DNA of 53,086 bases from an uncultured Lachnospiraceae bacterium (GCA_947086895.1 CAMUAR010000021.1:1-53086), one strand, 5' to 3'. Positions 17,180 to 27,341 are shown, counted from the first letter of the stretch. Notes: generated by a model from the letters alone, not told the origin. Translations and numbers: made by a program.

Positions 17180-17613
17180 AATGTTGCGGTGATTACTTCC
17201 ATCAGAAGAGACTGCGTGTATTTTTTGTCGTCGTCAAGACGGACAAGTTCCGGCTCAATTCCACCGACAAGCTGAGTTGCCAGCGCATCCAGGGAAGGCT
17301 GGATCAAAGGGTACATAGTAGCGACGGATTCCTCAAGATTGACCAGACGCACGGAATTAATATGGCTGGTATCTAAAACAAGCTCAAGGTTTAGGACAGA
17401 ATCCCCAAGTGCGACAGCGGAAGTGTAAACACCGGCGCGATATGTAGCTTCCGGCTGGTAAGAGACATTTTGCGGAGAAGCCGGAGTTTTAGGGTTGTTT
17501 GGGGAATCCGAGCCGCGCAGAGTGAAAAAGAGGAGGGCAAGGATTGCGGCGCACAGTGCGAGCAGACCGATCAACAGTCGGTTTTTGCGTAATACTAAAA
17601 TTTTTGTCTGCAA
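17158..17613 (-). CDS. Membrane-anchored protein, FMN-binding-like fold suspected
   Basis: A 151-aa protein with one N-terminal membrane anchor (residues 11-33) and a ~115-aa extracytoplasmic domain. It starts at TTG 17613, preceded by GAGAGG; there is no ATG in the first 90 codons. The pattern TYRAGVYTS...LNLELVLDTSHINSVRLVNLEES, then a helical stretch ending near VGG, resembles the FMN_bind fold of electron-transfer proteins. The usual SGAT flavin-attachment motif is absent, so it would not bind flavin covalently. The domain call is tentative. It lies head-on to the preceding regulator gene. Confidence 0.7.
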   Translation of the reverse strand: MQTKILVLRKNRLLIGLLALCAAILALLFFTLRGSDSPNNPKTPASPQNVSYQPEATYRAGVYTSAVALGDSVLNLELVLDTSHINSVRLVNLEESVATMYPLIQPSLDALATQLVGGIEPELVRLDDDKKYTQSLLMEVITATLKKAAIQ

Positions 17614-17866
17614 AACAAAAAACCTCTCAATCTGCCGTGGGATACGGCGTTTTTTTCTTCCAACATCTTTGCTTCAATATATGAGAAAGGAAAGGAAATT
17701 ATACCGCGCTTATATTTTTGGGGTAGTTTGCCGATATATTAAAAAATGTGGTATATCAACATGCGTCTTGTGATCTGGTCAAGGATCGGCAATTGTTGTA
17801 TCTGTACAAAAAGATTTATAAAGCAGCGGTTGCGCCGGTAACACAAAGATAGAGGGGAGGGAATTT

Positions 17867-18748
17867 ATGTTGGAAAGTGCAGGTAAAACATCATTATTTT
17901 CCAATGCGACGATAACGACAAAAGAAAAGGAAAAAAATTCTTCAAGCACTGGGATAAAAAGCGTTCAAGGCAGCAAAAAGGCAAAAAAATATAAAAAGTT
18001 AAATTATAATCCAAGGGAAATTTCCGGTCAGCTGGTGCGCGCAAGCAAGGTGAGAGGGGCGTCGGAAGTGTTGTGCCGCGCAAAAGCCAGGGTTGGGATT
18101 TTAAAGCGCTGTATTGGCACGGGACAATATGATCTCAACGAGGTTAGAGCAGCGATTGTCCATGCGAGCAGAATGGTTGATTGCGCAAGTATGAAAGTGC
18201 GCCATCTAAAAGAGGAAGAATCAGAACAGCGCCGTAAAAGTAAGTCGTCTGGAAATAGCGTGAGAAAATTAAAAACAGAAGCAAAGCGTCAGGCGCAGAC
18301 AAAAATGAATATCAAAAAAGTTCGTCTGGAACAAAAAAAGGCAGCATACAAACGTAAGGTAGAAATGGAACAGCTTCAGTTGGAGCAGAAGCGCCGCAAT
18401 CATAGAAATCAGGAATACGGAAAGATTTTTGAGGCGGAAATGCTCTATATAAAGCGGCAGGGCAGAGAACAGCACGAGTCTAGGGATACCGGAGGCGTGT
18501 TGCTGGAATTGAGCTACACGGCGTCGCAGCTTAGTGAACTGGAACGGAATGCGCGCTCCCTCAAACATCAGGAACAACAGGCAGAGCAGGAAATTGCAAT
18601 GGCAGAACAGACCGTGCAGACGCAAACTTCAAGTGGGGCAGTATCCGGTGGAGGAGCTGTTGGAGCGGATCCTGTACCAGATGCAGCGGTTTCCGGCGGC
18701 GGTGCAGCTTTGGCAGTTCCAGCGGCAGCCGTGGATGTTGTAGTGTAA
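17867..18748 (+). CDS. Conserved coiled-coil hypothetical protein
   Basis: A 293-aa protein from ATG 17867 behind a strong GAGGGGAGGG site. Residues 1-40 are Lys/Ser-rich and disordered. Residues 45-110 hold a compact helical part (NPREISGQLVRASKVRGASE). Residues 110-250 form a long Lys/Glu/Gln coiled coil (RLEQKKAAYKRKVEMEQLQL). The tail is Gly/Ala/Val-rich (AVSGGGAVGADP). There is no signal peptide or membrane helix. I do not recognise a function; the layout suggests a scaffold-type protein. Proteins of this composition are seen in Lachnospiraceae-type genomes. Confidence 0.7.
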   Translation: MLESAGKTSLFSNATITTKEKEKNSSSTGIKSVQGSKKAKKYKKLNYNPREISGQLVRASKVRGASEVLCRAKARVGILKRCIGTGQYDLNEVRAAIVHASRMVDCASMKVRHLKEEESEQRRKSKSSGNSVRKLKTEAKRQAQTKMNIKKVRLEQKKAAYKRKVEMEQLQLEQKRRNHRNQEYGKIFEAEMLYIKRQGREQHESRDTGGVLLELSYTASQLSELERNARSLKHQEQQAEQEIAMAEQTVQTQTSSGAVSGGGAVGADPVPDAAVSGGGAALAVPAAAVDVVV

Positions 18749-18842
18749 ACGAAGTGTTGCTGTTTTTCTGGTCTTACAAGCCAAAGATAGAAAAAAGAAA
18801 CATTCAATAACCAGATTACAGACCAGAGCTATAAAAAAGAAA

Positions 18843-18902
18843 GAGACAGTTACAAAATACCGTTAAAATTTCCCATGTATTTGCAACTGCCTCTTTTTTT
18901 TA
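18843..18902 (+). terminator. Terminator of the coiled-coil gene
   Basis: GAGACAGTTACAAAATAC pairs imperfectly with GTATTTGCAACTGCCTC (arms start 18844 and end 18893) and is followed by eight Ts. Because the arms are long it may also act weakly on the convergent gene. Confidence 0.75.
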
Positions 18903-18921
18903 AAAGATTTTTGGTGAAAAA

Positions 18922-19260
18922 TTATTCTACCGCTTCTGCTGCGCTTTCTTTTAAATCTTCGGTTATATCATCAGCGTCGGCTTCCGCGTCGTCAAAATCT
19001 AAGTCGTCATCCAAATCGTCATCAACATCGTCAAATTCTTCCATATAATCAGGAGTAACATAGCGGTAAACAGCGTAAGCGATCGCTGCGACAGCGGCAA
19101 CAGCGCCGATAACGGCGAGGAAGAACATAAGGGAATGCTTTTTTTCTTCCAGCGGATCTTCCTTTTTTTTGATCAGCTCGCTTAATTTTGTCTCTGCAAG
19201 CATTTCGCCAATTTTGGAGTTTGACAAAAGATTTTCCAGTTTGTTGGAATTATTACACAT
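18922..19260 (-). CDS. Small membrane protein with acidic tail
   Basis: A 112-aa protein starting at ATG 19260 with AAAGGATG upstream. An in-frame ATG 57 bases further up has no site. A basic/polar N-terminus (residues 1-45) leads to one membrane helix (FFLAVIGAVAAVAAIAYAVY), followed by an extremely acidic tail (DDVDDDLDDDLDFDDAEADA). The layout, helix then acidic tail, resembles YtxH-type or envelope-tethered small proteins, but no family match is claimed. It is directly downstream of pcrA on the same strand, 88 bp away. Confidence 0.7.
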   Translation of the reverse strand: MCNNSNKLENLLSNSKIGEMLAETKLSELIKKKEDPLEEKKHSLMFFLAVIGAVAAVAAIAYAVYRYVTPDYMEEFDDVDDDLDDDLDFDDAEADADDITEDLKESAAEAVE

Positions 19261-19348
19261 AAAATACACATCCTTTCTCTTTGCCCTTGTGTGATTCATA
19301 TAGGCAGTATACCACATTATGGCTGGATTTACTATAAAAAAATTGGAA

Positions 19349-21700
19349 TTATTTTAGTTTTTTCAGTTTTGCAAATCCAGCAAGCATCTTTTTTACTCCA
19401 GCAGCGGCAAAATCAACGGTAACTTCATAGTCGCGGCCGCCTTTGACAATATCTGTCACAAGACCAGTGCCGAATTTGGAATGCTGCACAGTATCGCCGA
19501 TACCGTACTCTAACGGTACAAGTTTTGCATTGTCAAACTGTCTGGCAGGGCGCGGGCTGCCGGAGGAGACACGAGACGAAACCGCTTGCGAATATCGGTT
19601 ATTTTGCGGACTGTTCGAAAAAGTAGTATCTTTTTGCTGATTTGTGCTTCCGGGACATACTGGTTTTGCATCTCGAATCGGGCTTTTTTTGTAGGAAGAA
19701 GAAGGAGCAAGGGTGGATCTCTTTCCATTCCAGCGAATATTTAACAGATGGCGCGGGACTTCCTCAAGAAAGCGGGATGGCCGGTTGTACTGCGCTTCAC
19801 CGCGCATCATGCGCATTCGCGCGGCGGACAGATGAAGTTCTTTCATCGCGCGCGTAATACCAACGTAGCACAGACGGCGTTCCTCCTCAATTTCCGGCTT
19901 TGGGTTTGGCGCGTTAAGAGACATGTAACTCGGAAAAATGCCTTCTTCCAGACCGCACAAATAAACGCATGGAAATTCCAGACCTTTCGCGGAATGAAGC
20001 GTCATCAGTACGACATGATTGCCGTTTTCATCAAGATTATCCACGTCCGCAACAAGAGAAACCTCCTCAAGAAATCCATTTAATGTTGGTTCTCCTTCCG
20101 CGCTCTCTACATAGGATGCAATTTTGCTGATCAGTTCACCTACATTGGCGATACGATCCTGCGCAGTAAGCTCGTCCTCGTTTTCTTTTATATCTTCAAG
20201 GTAACCTGATTTTTTAAGAAGCTCGTCCACAAGTTCTACAAGGGAGCAGCCAGCAGTGTTAAGTTTTGATTTTAATTCATCCATCAGTTCCACAAAGGAG
20301 AGAACCTTTGCCGCCGACCGTGCAAGCCCAGGAATATTTTCGACATCTTGCAGGGCAGAATAAAAGCTGATATTGTTATCTCTTGAATACTGCTCAATAC
20401 GGTCGAGCGAAGTCAATCCGATTCCGCGCTTCGGCACGTTGATAATACGCTTGATTGCAAGTGCATCCGCCCCGTTATCGATTGTTTTTAAGTAGGCGAG
20501 AACATCTTTAATCTCGCGGCGCTGGTAAAAGCTGATATTGCCGATAATTTTATAAGGAATACCTGAAAAAATCAATTTTTCCTCCAGAATACGAGACTGC
20601 GCGTTCGTGCGGTATAAAATCGCAAAATCCCGGTAATCCGGCGTGTCGGATTTGGATGCTGTATGCGCTGCGATATCCGATACAATATCGCCGGCTTCCT
20701 CATAATCAGAGTCGTACAAACAGAAGGTAACCGGAGCGCCGGAATCGTTCTCGGTCCACAGTTTTTTGGCTTTTCTTCCGACATTGTGAGAGATTACCCC
20801 GTTGGCGGCATCAAGGATGCTCTGCGTTGAGCGATAATTCTGCTCCAGTTTAATTACGGCAGTCTCTGGATATGACTTTTCAAAATCAAGAATATTCCTG
20901 ATATTTGCACCGCGGAATTTATAGATGGACTGATCGTCATCACCGACCACGCAAAGGTTATGTTCTGTTTCACCAAACTCGTTCTCGGAGGAAGCAAGCA
21001 GGTGAATCAGCCGGAATTGCGCGGTGTTGGTATCCTGGTATTCGTCCACCATAATATATCGAAAACGTTTTTGATAGTAGGAAAGCGTTTCTGGATATTG
21101 TTCAAACAGCTCGACCGTTTTAAAAATAATATCATCAAAATCAAGAGCGTTGTTTGCTTTTAGACGGCGCTGATATTCTATGTACACGCGCGCAAATTTT
21201 TCCTTCATAAAATCTCCCACAGCAGTGCGCGCATACTGATCCGCAGGAATAAGTTCATCTTTTGCGGAAGAAATTACATCCATCAAAGTACGTTCTTTAA
21301 TATTTTTTGTATCGATATCAAGAAATCTGCATACCTCGTGAATTAAAGTTTTCTGATCGTCCGAGTCGTAGATTGTAAAGTTGCGGCTATAACCAAGCAT
21401 TTCAATATAGCGGTGCAGAATACGGACGCAGGTTGAATGGAAGGTGGATACCCAGATATTGCGTGCGCCGTAGCCAACCAGTTTGTCCACGCGCTCCCGC
21501 ATCTCGCGTGCCGCTTTATTTGTAAATGTGAGAGCGAGAATCTGAAATGGACTTACCTGCCGTTCTTCAATTAAATAGGCGATGCGATGTGTCAGCACGC
21601 GCGTTTTGCCAGAGCCGGCGCCGGCTAAAATTAACAGAGGACCGCGGTCGTGCAGCACGGCGCGCCGCTGTTCGGGATTTAAGGTATCAGTAATATTCAT
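19349..21700 (-). CDS. pcrA: ATP-dependent DNA helicase PcrA/UvrD
   Basis: A 783-aa superfamily 1A 3'-5' DNA helicase acting in replication-repair and nucleotide excision repair. ATG 21700 has GAGG nine bases upstream and begins MNITDTLNPEQRRAV. Motifs run in order: Q motif LNPEQRRAV, Walker A GAGSGKT (residues ~30), Ia TFTNKAAREM, II DEYQDTN, III GDDDQSIYKFRGA, IV QNYRS, V TLHSAKGLEFP, VI YVGITRA. The C-terminal ~110 residues include the basic tail and the VQHSKFGTGLVTDI module that binds RNA polymerase in PcrA/UvrD. Length is normal for PcrA. Confidence 0.97.
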   Translation of the reverse strand: MNITDTLNPEQRRAVLHDRGPLLILAGAGSGKTRVLTHRIAYLIEERQVSPFQILALTFTNKAAREMRERVDKLVGYGARNIWVSTFHSTCVRILHRYIEMLGYSRNFTIYDSDDQKTLIHEVCRFLDIDTKNIKERTLMDVISSAKDELIPADQYARTAVGDFMKEKFARVYIEYQRRLKANNALDFDDIIFKTVELFEQYPETLSYYQKRFRYIMVDEYQDTNTAQFRLIHLLASSENEFGETEHNLCVVGDDDQSIYKFRGANIRNILDFEKSYPETAVIKLEQNYRSTQSILDAANGVISHNVGRKAKKLWTENDSGAPVTFCLYDSDYEEAGDIVSDIAAHTASKSDTPDYRDFAILYRTNAQSRILEEKLIFSGIPYKIIGNISFYQRREIKDVLAYLKTIDNGADALAIKRIINVPKRGIGLTSLDRIEQYSRDNNISFYSALQDVENIPGLARSAAKVLSFVELMDELKSKLNTAGCSLVELVDELLKKSGYLEDIKENEDELTAQDRIANVGELISKIASYVESAEGEPTLNGFLEEVSLVADVDNLDENGNHVVLMTLHSAKGLEFPCVYLCGLEEGIFPSYMSLNAPNPKPEIEEERRLCYVGITRAMKELHLSAARMRMMRGEAQYNRPSRFLEEVPRHLLNIRWNGKRSTLAPSSSYKKSPIRDAKPVCPGSTNQQKDTTFSNSPQNNRYSQAVSSRVSSGSPRPARQFDNAKLVPLEYGIGDTVQHSKFGTGLVTDIVKGGRDYEVTVDFAAAGVKKMLAGFAKLKKLK

Positions 21701-22033
21701 TGTATTTTTCCTCACATTCTTCCGCAAATCAGCGGTATTATACATGTATTATTCTTGAATTTGGGAGTTTAAAAAATTTAATTTTCCATTTTGGGGGTAC
21801 GCCTGAATTTATGCTTTCTGTGAAAAACCTGATGTTACGATTATATCAAAAGCTGTCGGAAACTGCAAGCTGCATTTGCAATTATAAAAGAGTAAAAAGT
21901 TTATTTTCTATAGGTCAAAACTATGATATATAAGAAAATTTGCTTGCTATTTTTGGGTTTTGCGTGCATAATGGATGAACGATGGCAAAGTCACAAATAA
22001 AACGAGATCGGGCATAGAAAGCAGGGGGATAAA
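21701..22033. other. Divergent intergenic region between pcrA and the MATE gene
   Basis: 333 bases with no gene. A promoter-like pair TTGCTA and CATAAT (near 21945-21973, 17 bp apart) could serve the MATE gene. No riboswitch fold is evident despite the exporter downstream. Confidence 0.4.
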
Positions 22034-23368
22034 ATGTTTTCGAACAAAGATTTAAAAAGATTGATTATACCGCTGATGATCGAGCAGCTGCTCGTCGTTA
22101 TGGTCGGTATGGTAGACACAATTATGATTAGCCCTTATGGGGAGGCAGCAGTGTCGGGGATTTCTTTGGTTGATGCGATCAATGTTCTGCTGACAGGAAT
22201 GTTTTCCGCGCTTGCAACCGGAGGAGCTGTTGTGGCGGCGCAGTATATTGGACAAAAGTCAAAAGAAAAAGCGTGCGCTGCGGCAAATCAGCTTTTTCTT
22301 GCAGTGTTGGTGGTCTCAGGGGTTTTAATGCTTGTTTCCCTAATTGGAAACAAAATGATTTTAACTTTGATTTACCGAAAGATTGACGCCGATGTAATGG
22401 GAAGTGCAAGAACCTATTTTTATTTGTCCTCCGTATCTTATCCGTTTCTTGCGGTTTATTCCGCGGGGACAGCGCTGTTTCGCGCAATGGGAGATTCCAA
22501 GATTTCAATGAAAACTTCTATTGTTATGAATATAGTAAATATTGTCGGGAATGCTCTTCTTTTGTATGTGTTTTCCTTTGGTGTTTTAGGAGCAGCGCTT
22601 GCAACGCTGGTCTCAAGAATCGCGGCGTCTATTATTGTGACAAAGCTTCTTTTAAATCAGGAAAGACTGCTGCATCTTGCGCCGAAATTAAAACTTGGAT
22701 ATTCTCCGGCAATGGTGCGCAGAATTCTTCGAATCGGTATTCCAAACGGACTGGAAAACAGTATTTTTCAAGTTGGAAAGCTGATTGTCGCAGGGCTTGT
22801 TTCCAGTTTTGGCACATCGGCAATCACTGCGAATGCCGTGGCGAACACGGTATGTTCTTTTGAGGTGATTCCGGGGAATGCGATCGGACTTGCGATGATC
22901 ACAGTAGTCGGACAATGCGTAGGCAGTCATAATGTGGAAGATGTAAAGAAGTATACGGCAAAACTAATGAAATACGCCTATTTATCTGTGTTTGTGATTA
23001 GTGCTCTGGTGGTCGTGCTGCTTCGTCCAATCTGCACTGCATATCAGCTGCTGCCGGAGACAGAAACGCTGGCGAGACAGATTATTTTATATCATAGTGT
23101 ATGCTGTGTCTTAATTTGGCCCGCATCCTTTACATTGCCGAATGCCCTGCGCGCGGCGAATGATGTGAAATTTACTATGCTGGCATCGATCGCTACAATG
23201 TGGAGCTGCCGCATTGGTATGAGTTATGTGCTCGCGCAGTCTTGCGGTCTTGGCGTGCTTGGTGTTTGGATGGCTATGACAATCGACTGGCTTGTGCGCG
23301 CGGCGATTTTTATTGTGCGTTTTATAAAGGGATCATGGAAAAAACATGCAGGTTTTTTGGAATCGTAA
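22034..23368 (+). CDS. MATE family multidrug/cation exporter
   Basis: A 444-aa inner-membrane antiporter with about 12 helices in two pseudo-repeats. It starts at ATG 22034 behind AGGGGGA. The N-terminus IPLMIEQLLVVMVGMVDTIMIS carries the MATE signature, and GMFSALATGGAVVAAQYIG is the conserved second-helix segment. MATE proteins expel cationic drugs or dyes using Na+ or H+. The substrate is not readable from sequence. The next gene starts 19 bases after its stop, so they may be co-transcribed. Confidence 0.93.
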   Translation: MFSNKDLKRLIIPLMIEQLLVVMVGMVDTIMISPYGEAAVSGISLVDAINVLLTGMFSALATGGAVVAAQYIGQKSKEKACAAANQLFLAVLVVSGVLMLVSLIGNKMILTLIYRKIDADVMGSARTYFYLSSVSYPFLAVYSAGTALFRAMGDSKISMKTSIVMNIVNIVGNALLLYVFSFGVLGAALATLVSRIAASIIVTKLLLNQERLLHLAPKLKLGYSPAMVRRILRIGIPNGLENSIFQVGKLIVAGLVSSFGTSAITANAVANTVCSFEVIPGNAIGLAMITVVGQCVGSHNVEDVKKYTAKLMKYAYLSVFVISALVVVLLRPICTAYQLLPETETLARQIILYHSVCCVLIWPASFTLPNALRAANDVKFTMLASIATMWSCRIGMSYVLAQSCGLGVLGVWMAMTIDWLVRAAIFIVRFIKGSWKKHAGFLES

Positions 23369-23386
23369 GTGGGAAAGGAGGAGTGC

Positions 23387-24883
23387 ATGGAGAAATTGTG
23401 GGAATGCTTAACTAAGAAAGACGGGCGGCGTCAAGCGTTGATTCAGCTTAGAGAACAGCTTCGCAAAGATGGCGCCGCAGCGCATGCAAAGCTGCGAAAA
23501 CTGCACAGCAAAGATACAGAAGTACTGGGCAGGCTTTTGCTTGATGAGGACGCAAAGACACGGAAAAATGCGGCGCTTGTAATCGGAGAAATCGCAGATC
23601 AGACAATGATGGATCTGCTGTGGAAAGCGTACTGTCTGGAGCAGACGCGCTTTGTAAAAAGCGCGTACTTACAGGCGTTTAAAAATTTTGAATATACTCT
23701 GATGCTGCCAGAGTTAAAAAAGGCGTTGTCTGATCTTGAGAAACAGCCGATAAATGATGAAAATAGAAAACACTTTATGGAAGAAAAACGGCTGCTGCGC
23801 GAGCTGATTATGGAGAAAGAGCCGGAAAAGCCGCATGTCTACAAAGGAGAGGGAATATTGTCGGAGATTGTGCTGACAACAAACCGCAATTATAAACATG
23901 TTGTGATGGAACTGCTTGGAAGTGCAAAAAAGAAAGAATTTAATGCCGGAGTGATGCTGCGGACAAAATATCCTGCAAAATTATTTGAAATCCGCTGTTT
24001 TGAAGAACTGTTTTTTTTATTGCCAAAAGGGAAGCGCGTTGGAGACGACCCGGCAGCAGCAGCAAAAGAACTGATTCTTGCAGGTATTGTTCCGTATGTT
24101 GAGGCGAGGCACGAAAAAGGAAAAAATCCGTTTTTGTTTCGCATTGAGGTGCGGGGGACAATGACGCTTGAAAAGAGGGGCGTTTTTGTGCGAAAAATGG
24201 CAGCAGTACTGGAGGAAGAAAGCGGCGGAAAGCTTGCGAACGCAGTGAGCGGCTACGAGGTTGAAATTCGGCTGGTTGAGGGAAGTACAGGTGGATATAA
24301 TGTTTTGCTGAAATTATTTACACTTCAGGATTTTCGATTTTCGTACCGCAGAAAAACTGTTTCTGCTGGGATGCGTCCGGCAAATGCCGCGCTTGCTATG
24401 GCACTGGCGGCGAAAGAAGATTTTTTTAAGGAGAAAGCCCGCGTGTTAGATCCGTTCTGCGGAGCAGGAACAATGCTGATCGAGCGGGCAAAAGCGGGAA
24501 AAACCGGAGAAGTATTTGGGTTAGATATTCTTTCTGAAGCGATTGACGCGGCGAGGGAGAACACAAAACTTGCAGATTGTAAAGTAAACTATATTCAGAG
24601 AGATTTTTTTACTTTTACAATGGAGCAGCGCTTTGATGAGATCGTGACGGATATGCCGTTTTCAATATCGGAGCAGGAGGAAAAAAAGCAGGCGATTTCA
24701 CAGCTTTACCGCGGCTTTTTTGAAAAAATACCAGTACATTTGGCAGATGATGGAAGAATGCTTTTATATACTCACGACCGCGCGCTTGTCAGACAGTATG
24801 CAAAATCCAGTTTGTGGGTTATCAAAGAATTTGAATTGTCCATGAAAGAAAAAAGTTATTTGATGTTGCTTTGGAGACGGTAA
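23387..24883 (+). CDS. HEAT-repeat / THUMP-like RNA methyltransferase fusion
   Basis: A 498-aa protein starting at ATG 23387 behind GGAGGAG; an in-frame GTG at 23369 is rejected. Residues 1-125 are HEAT-like helices ([20 protein letters not shown]). A THUMP/ferredoxin-like middle is followed by a Rossmann methyltransferase from residue ~320. Motif I is [15 protein letters not shown], the acidic end of the second strand is GLDILSEAI, and motif IV is TDMPFS. The DMPF form, rather than NPPY, is close to the D(L/M)PFG of THUMPD3/Trm14-type guanosine N2-methyltransferases. RNA, most likely tRNA, is the probable substrate. It lies 34 bp upstream of nfo. Confidence 0.85.
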   Translation: MEKLWECLTKKDGRRQALIQLREQLRKDGAAAHAKLRKLHSKDTEVLGRLLLDEDAKTRKNAALVIGEIADQTMMDLLWKAYCLEQTRFVKSAYLQAFKNFEYTLMLPELKKALSDLEKQPINDENRKHFMEEKRLLRELIMEKEPEKPHVYKGEGILSEIVLTTNRNYKHVVMELLGSAKKKEFNAGVMLRTKYPAKLFEIRCFEELFFLLPKGKRVGDDPAAAAKELILAGIVPYVEARHEKGKNPFLFRIEVRGTMTLEKRGVFVRKMAAVLEEESGGKLANAVSGYEVEIRLVEGSTGGYNVLLKLFTLQDFRFSYRRKTVSAGMRPANAALAMALAAKEDFFKEKARVLDPFCGAGTMLIERAKAGKTGEVFGLDILSEAIDAARENTKLADCKVNYIQRDFFTFTMEQRFDEIVTDMPFSISEQEEKKQAISQLYRGFFEKIPVHLADDGRMLLYTHDRALVRQYAKSSLWVIKEFELSMKEKSYLMLLWRR

Positions 24884-24917
24884 GATAAGAAAAATAACAC
24901 AGAAATGGAGATTTTTT

Positions 24918-25805
24918 ATGAAAGAAAAAATAAAAATTGGTTCCCATGTTGGAATGAGTGGGAGAGAGATGTTTGCAGGTTCTGTAAAAGAGGCGGCTTC
25001 CTACGGGGCAAATGCATTGATGACATATACCGGCGCGCCGCAGAATACGCGCAGAAAAGATATCAGTGAGCTGAATTTAGAGGAAGGATTTCGATTGATG
25101 GAGAAATACGGTATTCAGGATGTTATCGTTCATGCTCCGTATATTATCAATCTTGCCAATACGGTAAAAGAAGAAACATTTCAATTGGGCGTAGAATTTC
25201 TGGAAAAGGAGATTGCGCGCGCTGCGGCAATGCGCTCAAAATATATTGTGCTGCATCCGGGATCTCATGTGGATGCAGGAGCGGACGCAGGGATAAAACA
25301 GACAATAAAGGGATTGAATGAAGTTCTATCCAAAGATACAGAATGTTTTATCGCGCTTGAAACAATGGCGGGCAAGGGAAGCGAGATTGGAAAAAGTTTT
25401 GAGGAGCTTGCTGCAATCTATGACGGCGTGGTTCACAGCGATAAACTTAGAGTTTGTTTTGACACCTGCCATGTTCACGATGCAGGCTATGATATTGTAA
25501 ATAATTTTGAAGGTGTGATAGAACAGTTTGATAAACTGCTTGGAAAAAATCAGATTGCTGTGTTCCATATCAATGACAGCAAGAACGCCTGCGGCGCGGC
25601 AAAAGACCGGCATGAAAATATCGGCAAAGGAAAAATTGGCTTCCAGCCGTTATATAATATTGTGCATCATCCAGATTTTCTTGATGTTGTAAAAATATTG
25701 GAGACGCCTTATATAACATCCGCGCGCAATCCTGACGAAAAGTATGCTCCGTACAAAGAGGAAATCGCGATGCTTTTAGGAAAAGAGCAGTTATGGAGAG
25801 CGTAA
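24918..25805 (+). CDS. nfo: Deoxyribonuclease IV (AP endonuclease)
   Basis: A 295-aa zinc TIM-barrel endonuclease that cuts 5' of abasic sites in base excision repair. It begins ATG 24918 with GGAG upstream. Metal ligands are placed as in Nfo: [45 protein letters not shown] and [12 protein letters not shown]. Length is normal. The adjacent genes are a methyltransferase fusion upstream and a MetH reactivation protein that overlaps by 13 bases, so the genes are probably co-transcribed. Confidence 0.97.
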   Translation: MKEKIKIGSHVGMSGREMFAGSVKEAASYGANALMTYTGAPQNTRRKDISELNLEEGFRLMEKYGIQDVIVHAPYIINLANTVKEETFQLGVEFLEKEIARAAAMRSKYIVLHPGSHVDAGADAGIKQTIKGLNEVLSKDTECFIALETMAGKGSEIGKSFEELAAIYDGVVHSDKLRVCFDTCHVHDAGYDIVNNFEGVIEQFDKLLGKNQIAVFHINDSKNACGAAKDRHENIGKGKIGFQPLYNIVHHPDFLDVVKILETPYITSARNPDEKYAPYKEEIAMLLGKEQLWRA

Positions 25806-26539
25806 TATCGATAGAGCGCGGCAAATTGGATTGTCTGATTGACCGAAAGGAAGCAGTACGTTACCTTGGATATGGAAAAGAAGAGCCGACGCCGGAGATT
25901 ATGGAAGAACTTTTCCTTTGCAGCGGCAGGCTGCTTGCCGCAATGCACCCGCGTTTTCAGTATTGCTTCGGAGATATTTTTAAGAATACAGAGAGCAAAA
26001 CAAAGCAGCAGGAAGAGATTTTGGTATGTTTTGAGAATAAAACACTCTTGCTTCCAGGAAGATCGATTCAAGAACATTTGTCAGGCTGCGAAGCGGTTCT
26101 TGGCGCGTGTCTGACGCTTGGGGAAGAAGTGGATCATCAGCTTGAGGCTTTGCAGCAGGAAAGTATGTTATCGGCGCTTTTGTTTGATGCGCTTGCAAAT
26201 GCAGCGGTTGAACAGCTTCGATTTTTGCTTGAGGAACAGGCTGCGCAGAAATTAAAAGAATGGCAGTTAAATTGGCTGTTTGGTATTGGATACGGCGACT
26301 TGCCATTGACGCTTCAAAAAGATTTTTTAAAGATTGTGAATGCAGAGGAAAAAATCGGGCTGTCATGTAATGAGAAATCCGTTTTATTTCCGACAAAATC
26401 GGTAACAGGCTTTATTGGACTGAAAAAGAATAAAGCAGGTTTGGAACAACAAAAAAATAGAGATTCCTGCGGTAGAAAAAGGTGTGATTTGTGCAGTCAG
26501 AGAGACATATGTATGTTTTCTGACAGGAAACGACCTTAA
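25793..26539 (+). CDS. Stand-alone methionine synthase (MetH) reactivation protein
   Basis: A 248-aa protein resembling the C-terminal activation domain of cobalamin-dependent methionine synthase. It overlaps nfo by 13 bases and starts at ATG 25793. The signature is [21 protein letters not shown], then [17 protein letters not shown] (compare the GYGDxPL and P-K-S-V pattern of the AdoMet-binding module). The C-terminal 35 residues add a cysteine cluster, CGRKRCDLC then CMF. MetH itself is not in the window, so this would act in trans with a separate, short MetH. It links with the methyl-cycle genes luxS and the HMT/MTHFR fusion. Confidence 0.85.
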   Translation: MESVISIERGKLDCLIDRKEAVRYLGYGKEEPTPEIMEELFLCSGRLLAAMHPRFQYCFGDIFKNTESKTKQQEEILVCFENKTLLLPGRSIQEHLSGCEAVLGACLTLGEEVDHQLEALQQESMLSALLFDALANAAVEQLRFLLEEQAAQKLKEWQLNWLFGIGYGDLPLTLQKDFLKIVNAEEKIGLSCNEKSVLFPTKSVTGFIGLKKNKAGLEQQKNRDSCGRKRCDLCSQRDICMFSDRKRP

Positions 26540-26584
26540 TCACGCAGGTTTTTAACAGATAGGGCTGACGGTCAAAAGTAGCGG

Positions 26585-26613
26585 TTGCAAAAAACTTTAC
26601 TTTGTGCTATGAT
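26585..26613 (+). promoter_or_regulatory. Promoter of rsmD
   Basis: TTGCAA (26585-26590), 17 bp, TATGAT (26608-26613), 55 bases before the rsmD start. Confidence 0.55.
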
Positions 26614-26667
26614 TGGCGCATACAATAAGCATGACCGCAGCGTACATAAAAATAGGTTGAGGTTTTT

Positions 26668-27231
26668 ATGAGAGTAATTGCAGGAAGTGCAAAAAGAATA
26701 CTGTTATCTGCGCCGTCAGGATTTGGGACAAGACCGACGACAGACCGGATCAAAGAAACGCTTTTTAATATGATAGGCACAAAGCTTGCGGATTGTCGAT
26801 TTCTTGATTTATTTGCGGGAAGCGGCGCGATTGGCATCGAGGCGTTAAGCCGCGGAGCTGAGCAGGCTGTTTTTGTGGAGAGGGAACAGGAGGCGCTTCA
26901 ATGTATAAAAGACAATCTTTTACGCACAAAACTTGATTCGCGCGCGACTGTTTTAAAAATGGATGCGGCGGCGGCAATCAGACAGCTTGCCGCCGAACAG
27001 AAAGTATTTGATATTATTTTTATGGATCCACCTTACCGGGCAAAAGAGGCGGAAAAGATACTTGAGCTTCTTTCCGGCAAAACTATTTGCAGGGAAGATA
27101 CAATTATCATTATAGAGGAAGCACGAGAGACGGATTTTTCTTTTGCAGCAGATCTGGGTTTTGAAGTGCAGAAGGAAAAGATTTATGGGACAAGCAAGCA
27201 TGTGTTTCTTGCCGTTACTTTAAATGCTTAA
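26668..27231 (+). CDS. rsmD: 16S rRNA (guanine-966-N2)-methyltransferase
   Basis: A 187-aa Rossmann methyltransferase (YlbH in Bacillus). The N-terminus [16 protein letters not shown] and [15 protein letters not shown] is diagnostic for the family. Motif I is [16 protein letters not shown] and motif IV is MDPPY. ATG 26668 follows GAGG. The order rsmD-coaD-ylbJ is conserved across Firmicutes. Confidence 0.95.
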   Translation: MRVIAGSAKRILLSAPSGFGTRPTTDRIKETLFNMIGTKLADCRFLDLFAGSGAIGIEALSRGAEQAVFVEREQEALQCIKDNLLRTKLDSRATVLKMDAAAAIRQLAAEQKVFDIIFMDPPYRAKEAEKILELLSGKTICREDTIIIIEEARETDFSFAADLGFEVQKEKIYGTSKHVFLAVTLNA

Positions 27232-27243
27232 GGAAAGAAGGTA

Positions 27244-27341
27244 GTGTGAAAAATTTATTTTTCACACCGCACTTTGTGTCTGCGCGTTGCTTGACACAAA
27301 GCTGCTTATGCGAGAAAAGTAACGCAGAAATGGGAATTTTT
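27244..27341 (+). repeat. Structured coaD leader element (same family as luxS leader)
   Basis: The first hairpin is a perfect 11-bp stem: GTGTGAAAAAT (27244-27254) with ATTTTTCACAC (27257-27267). A second perfect 9-bp stem is CTTTGTGTC (27272-27280) with GACACAAAG (27293-27301). The element ends with CGCAGAAATGGGAATTTTTATG-like sequence overlapping the coaD start. Sequence and order match the luxS leader on the other strand. Confidence 0.75.
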
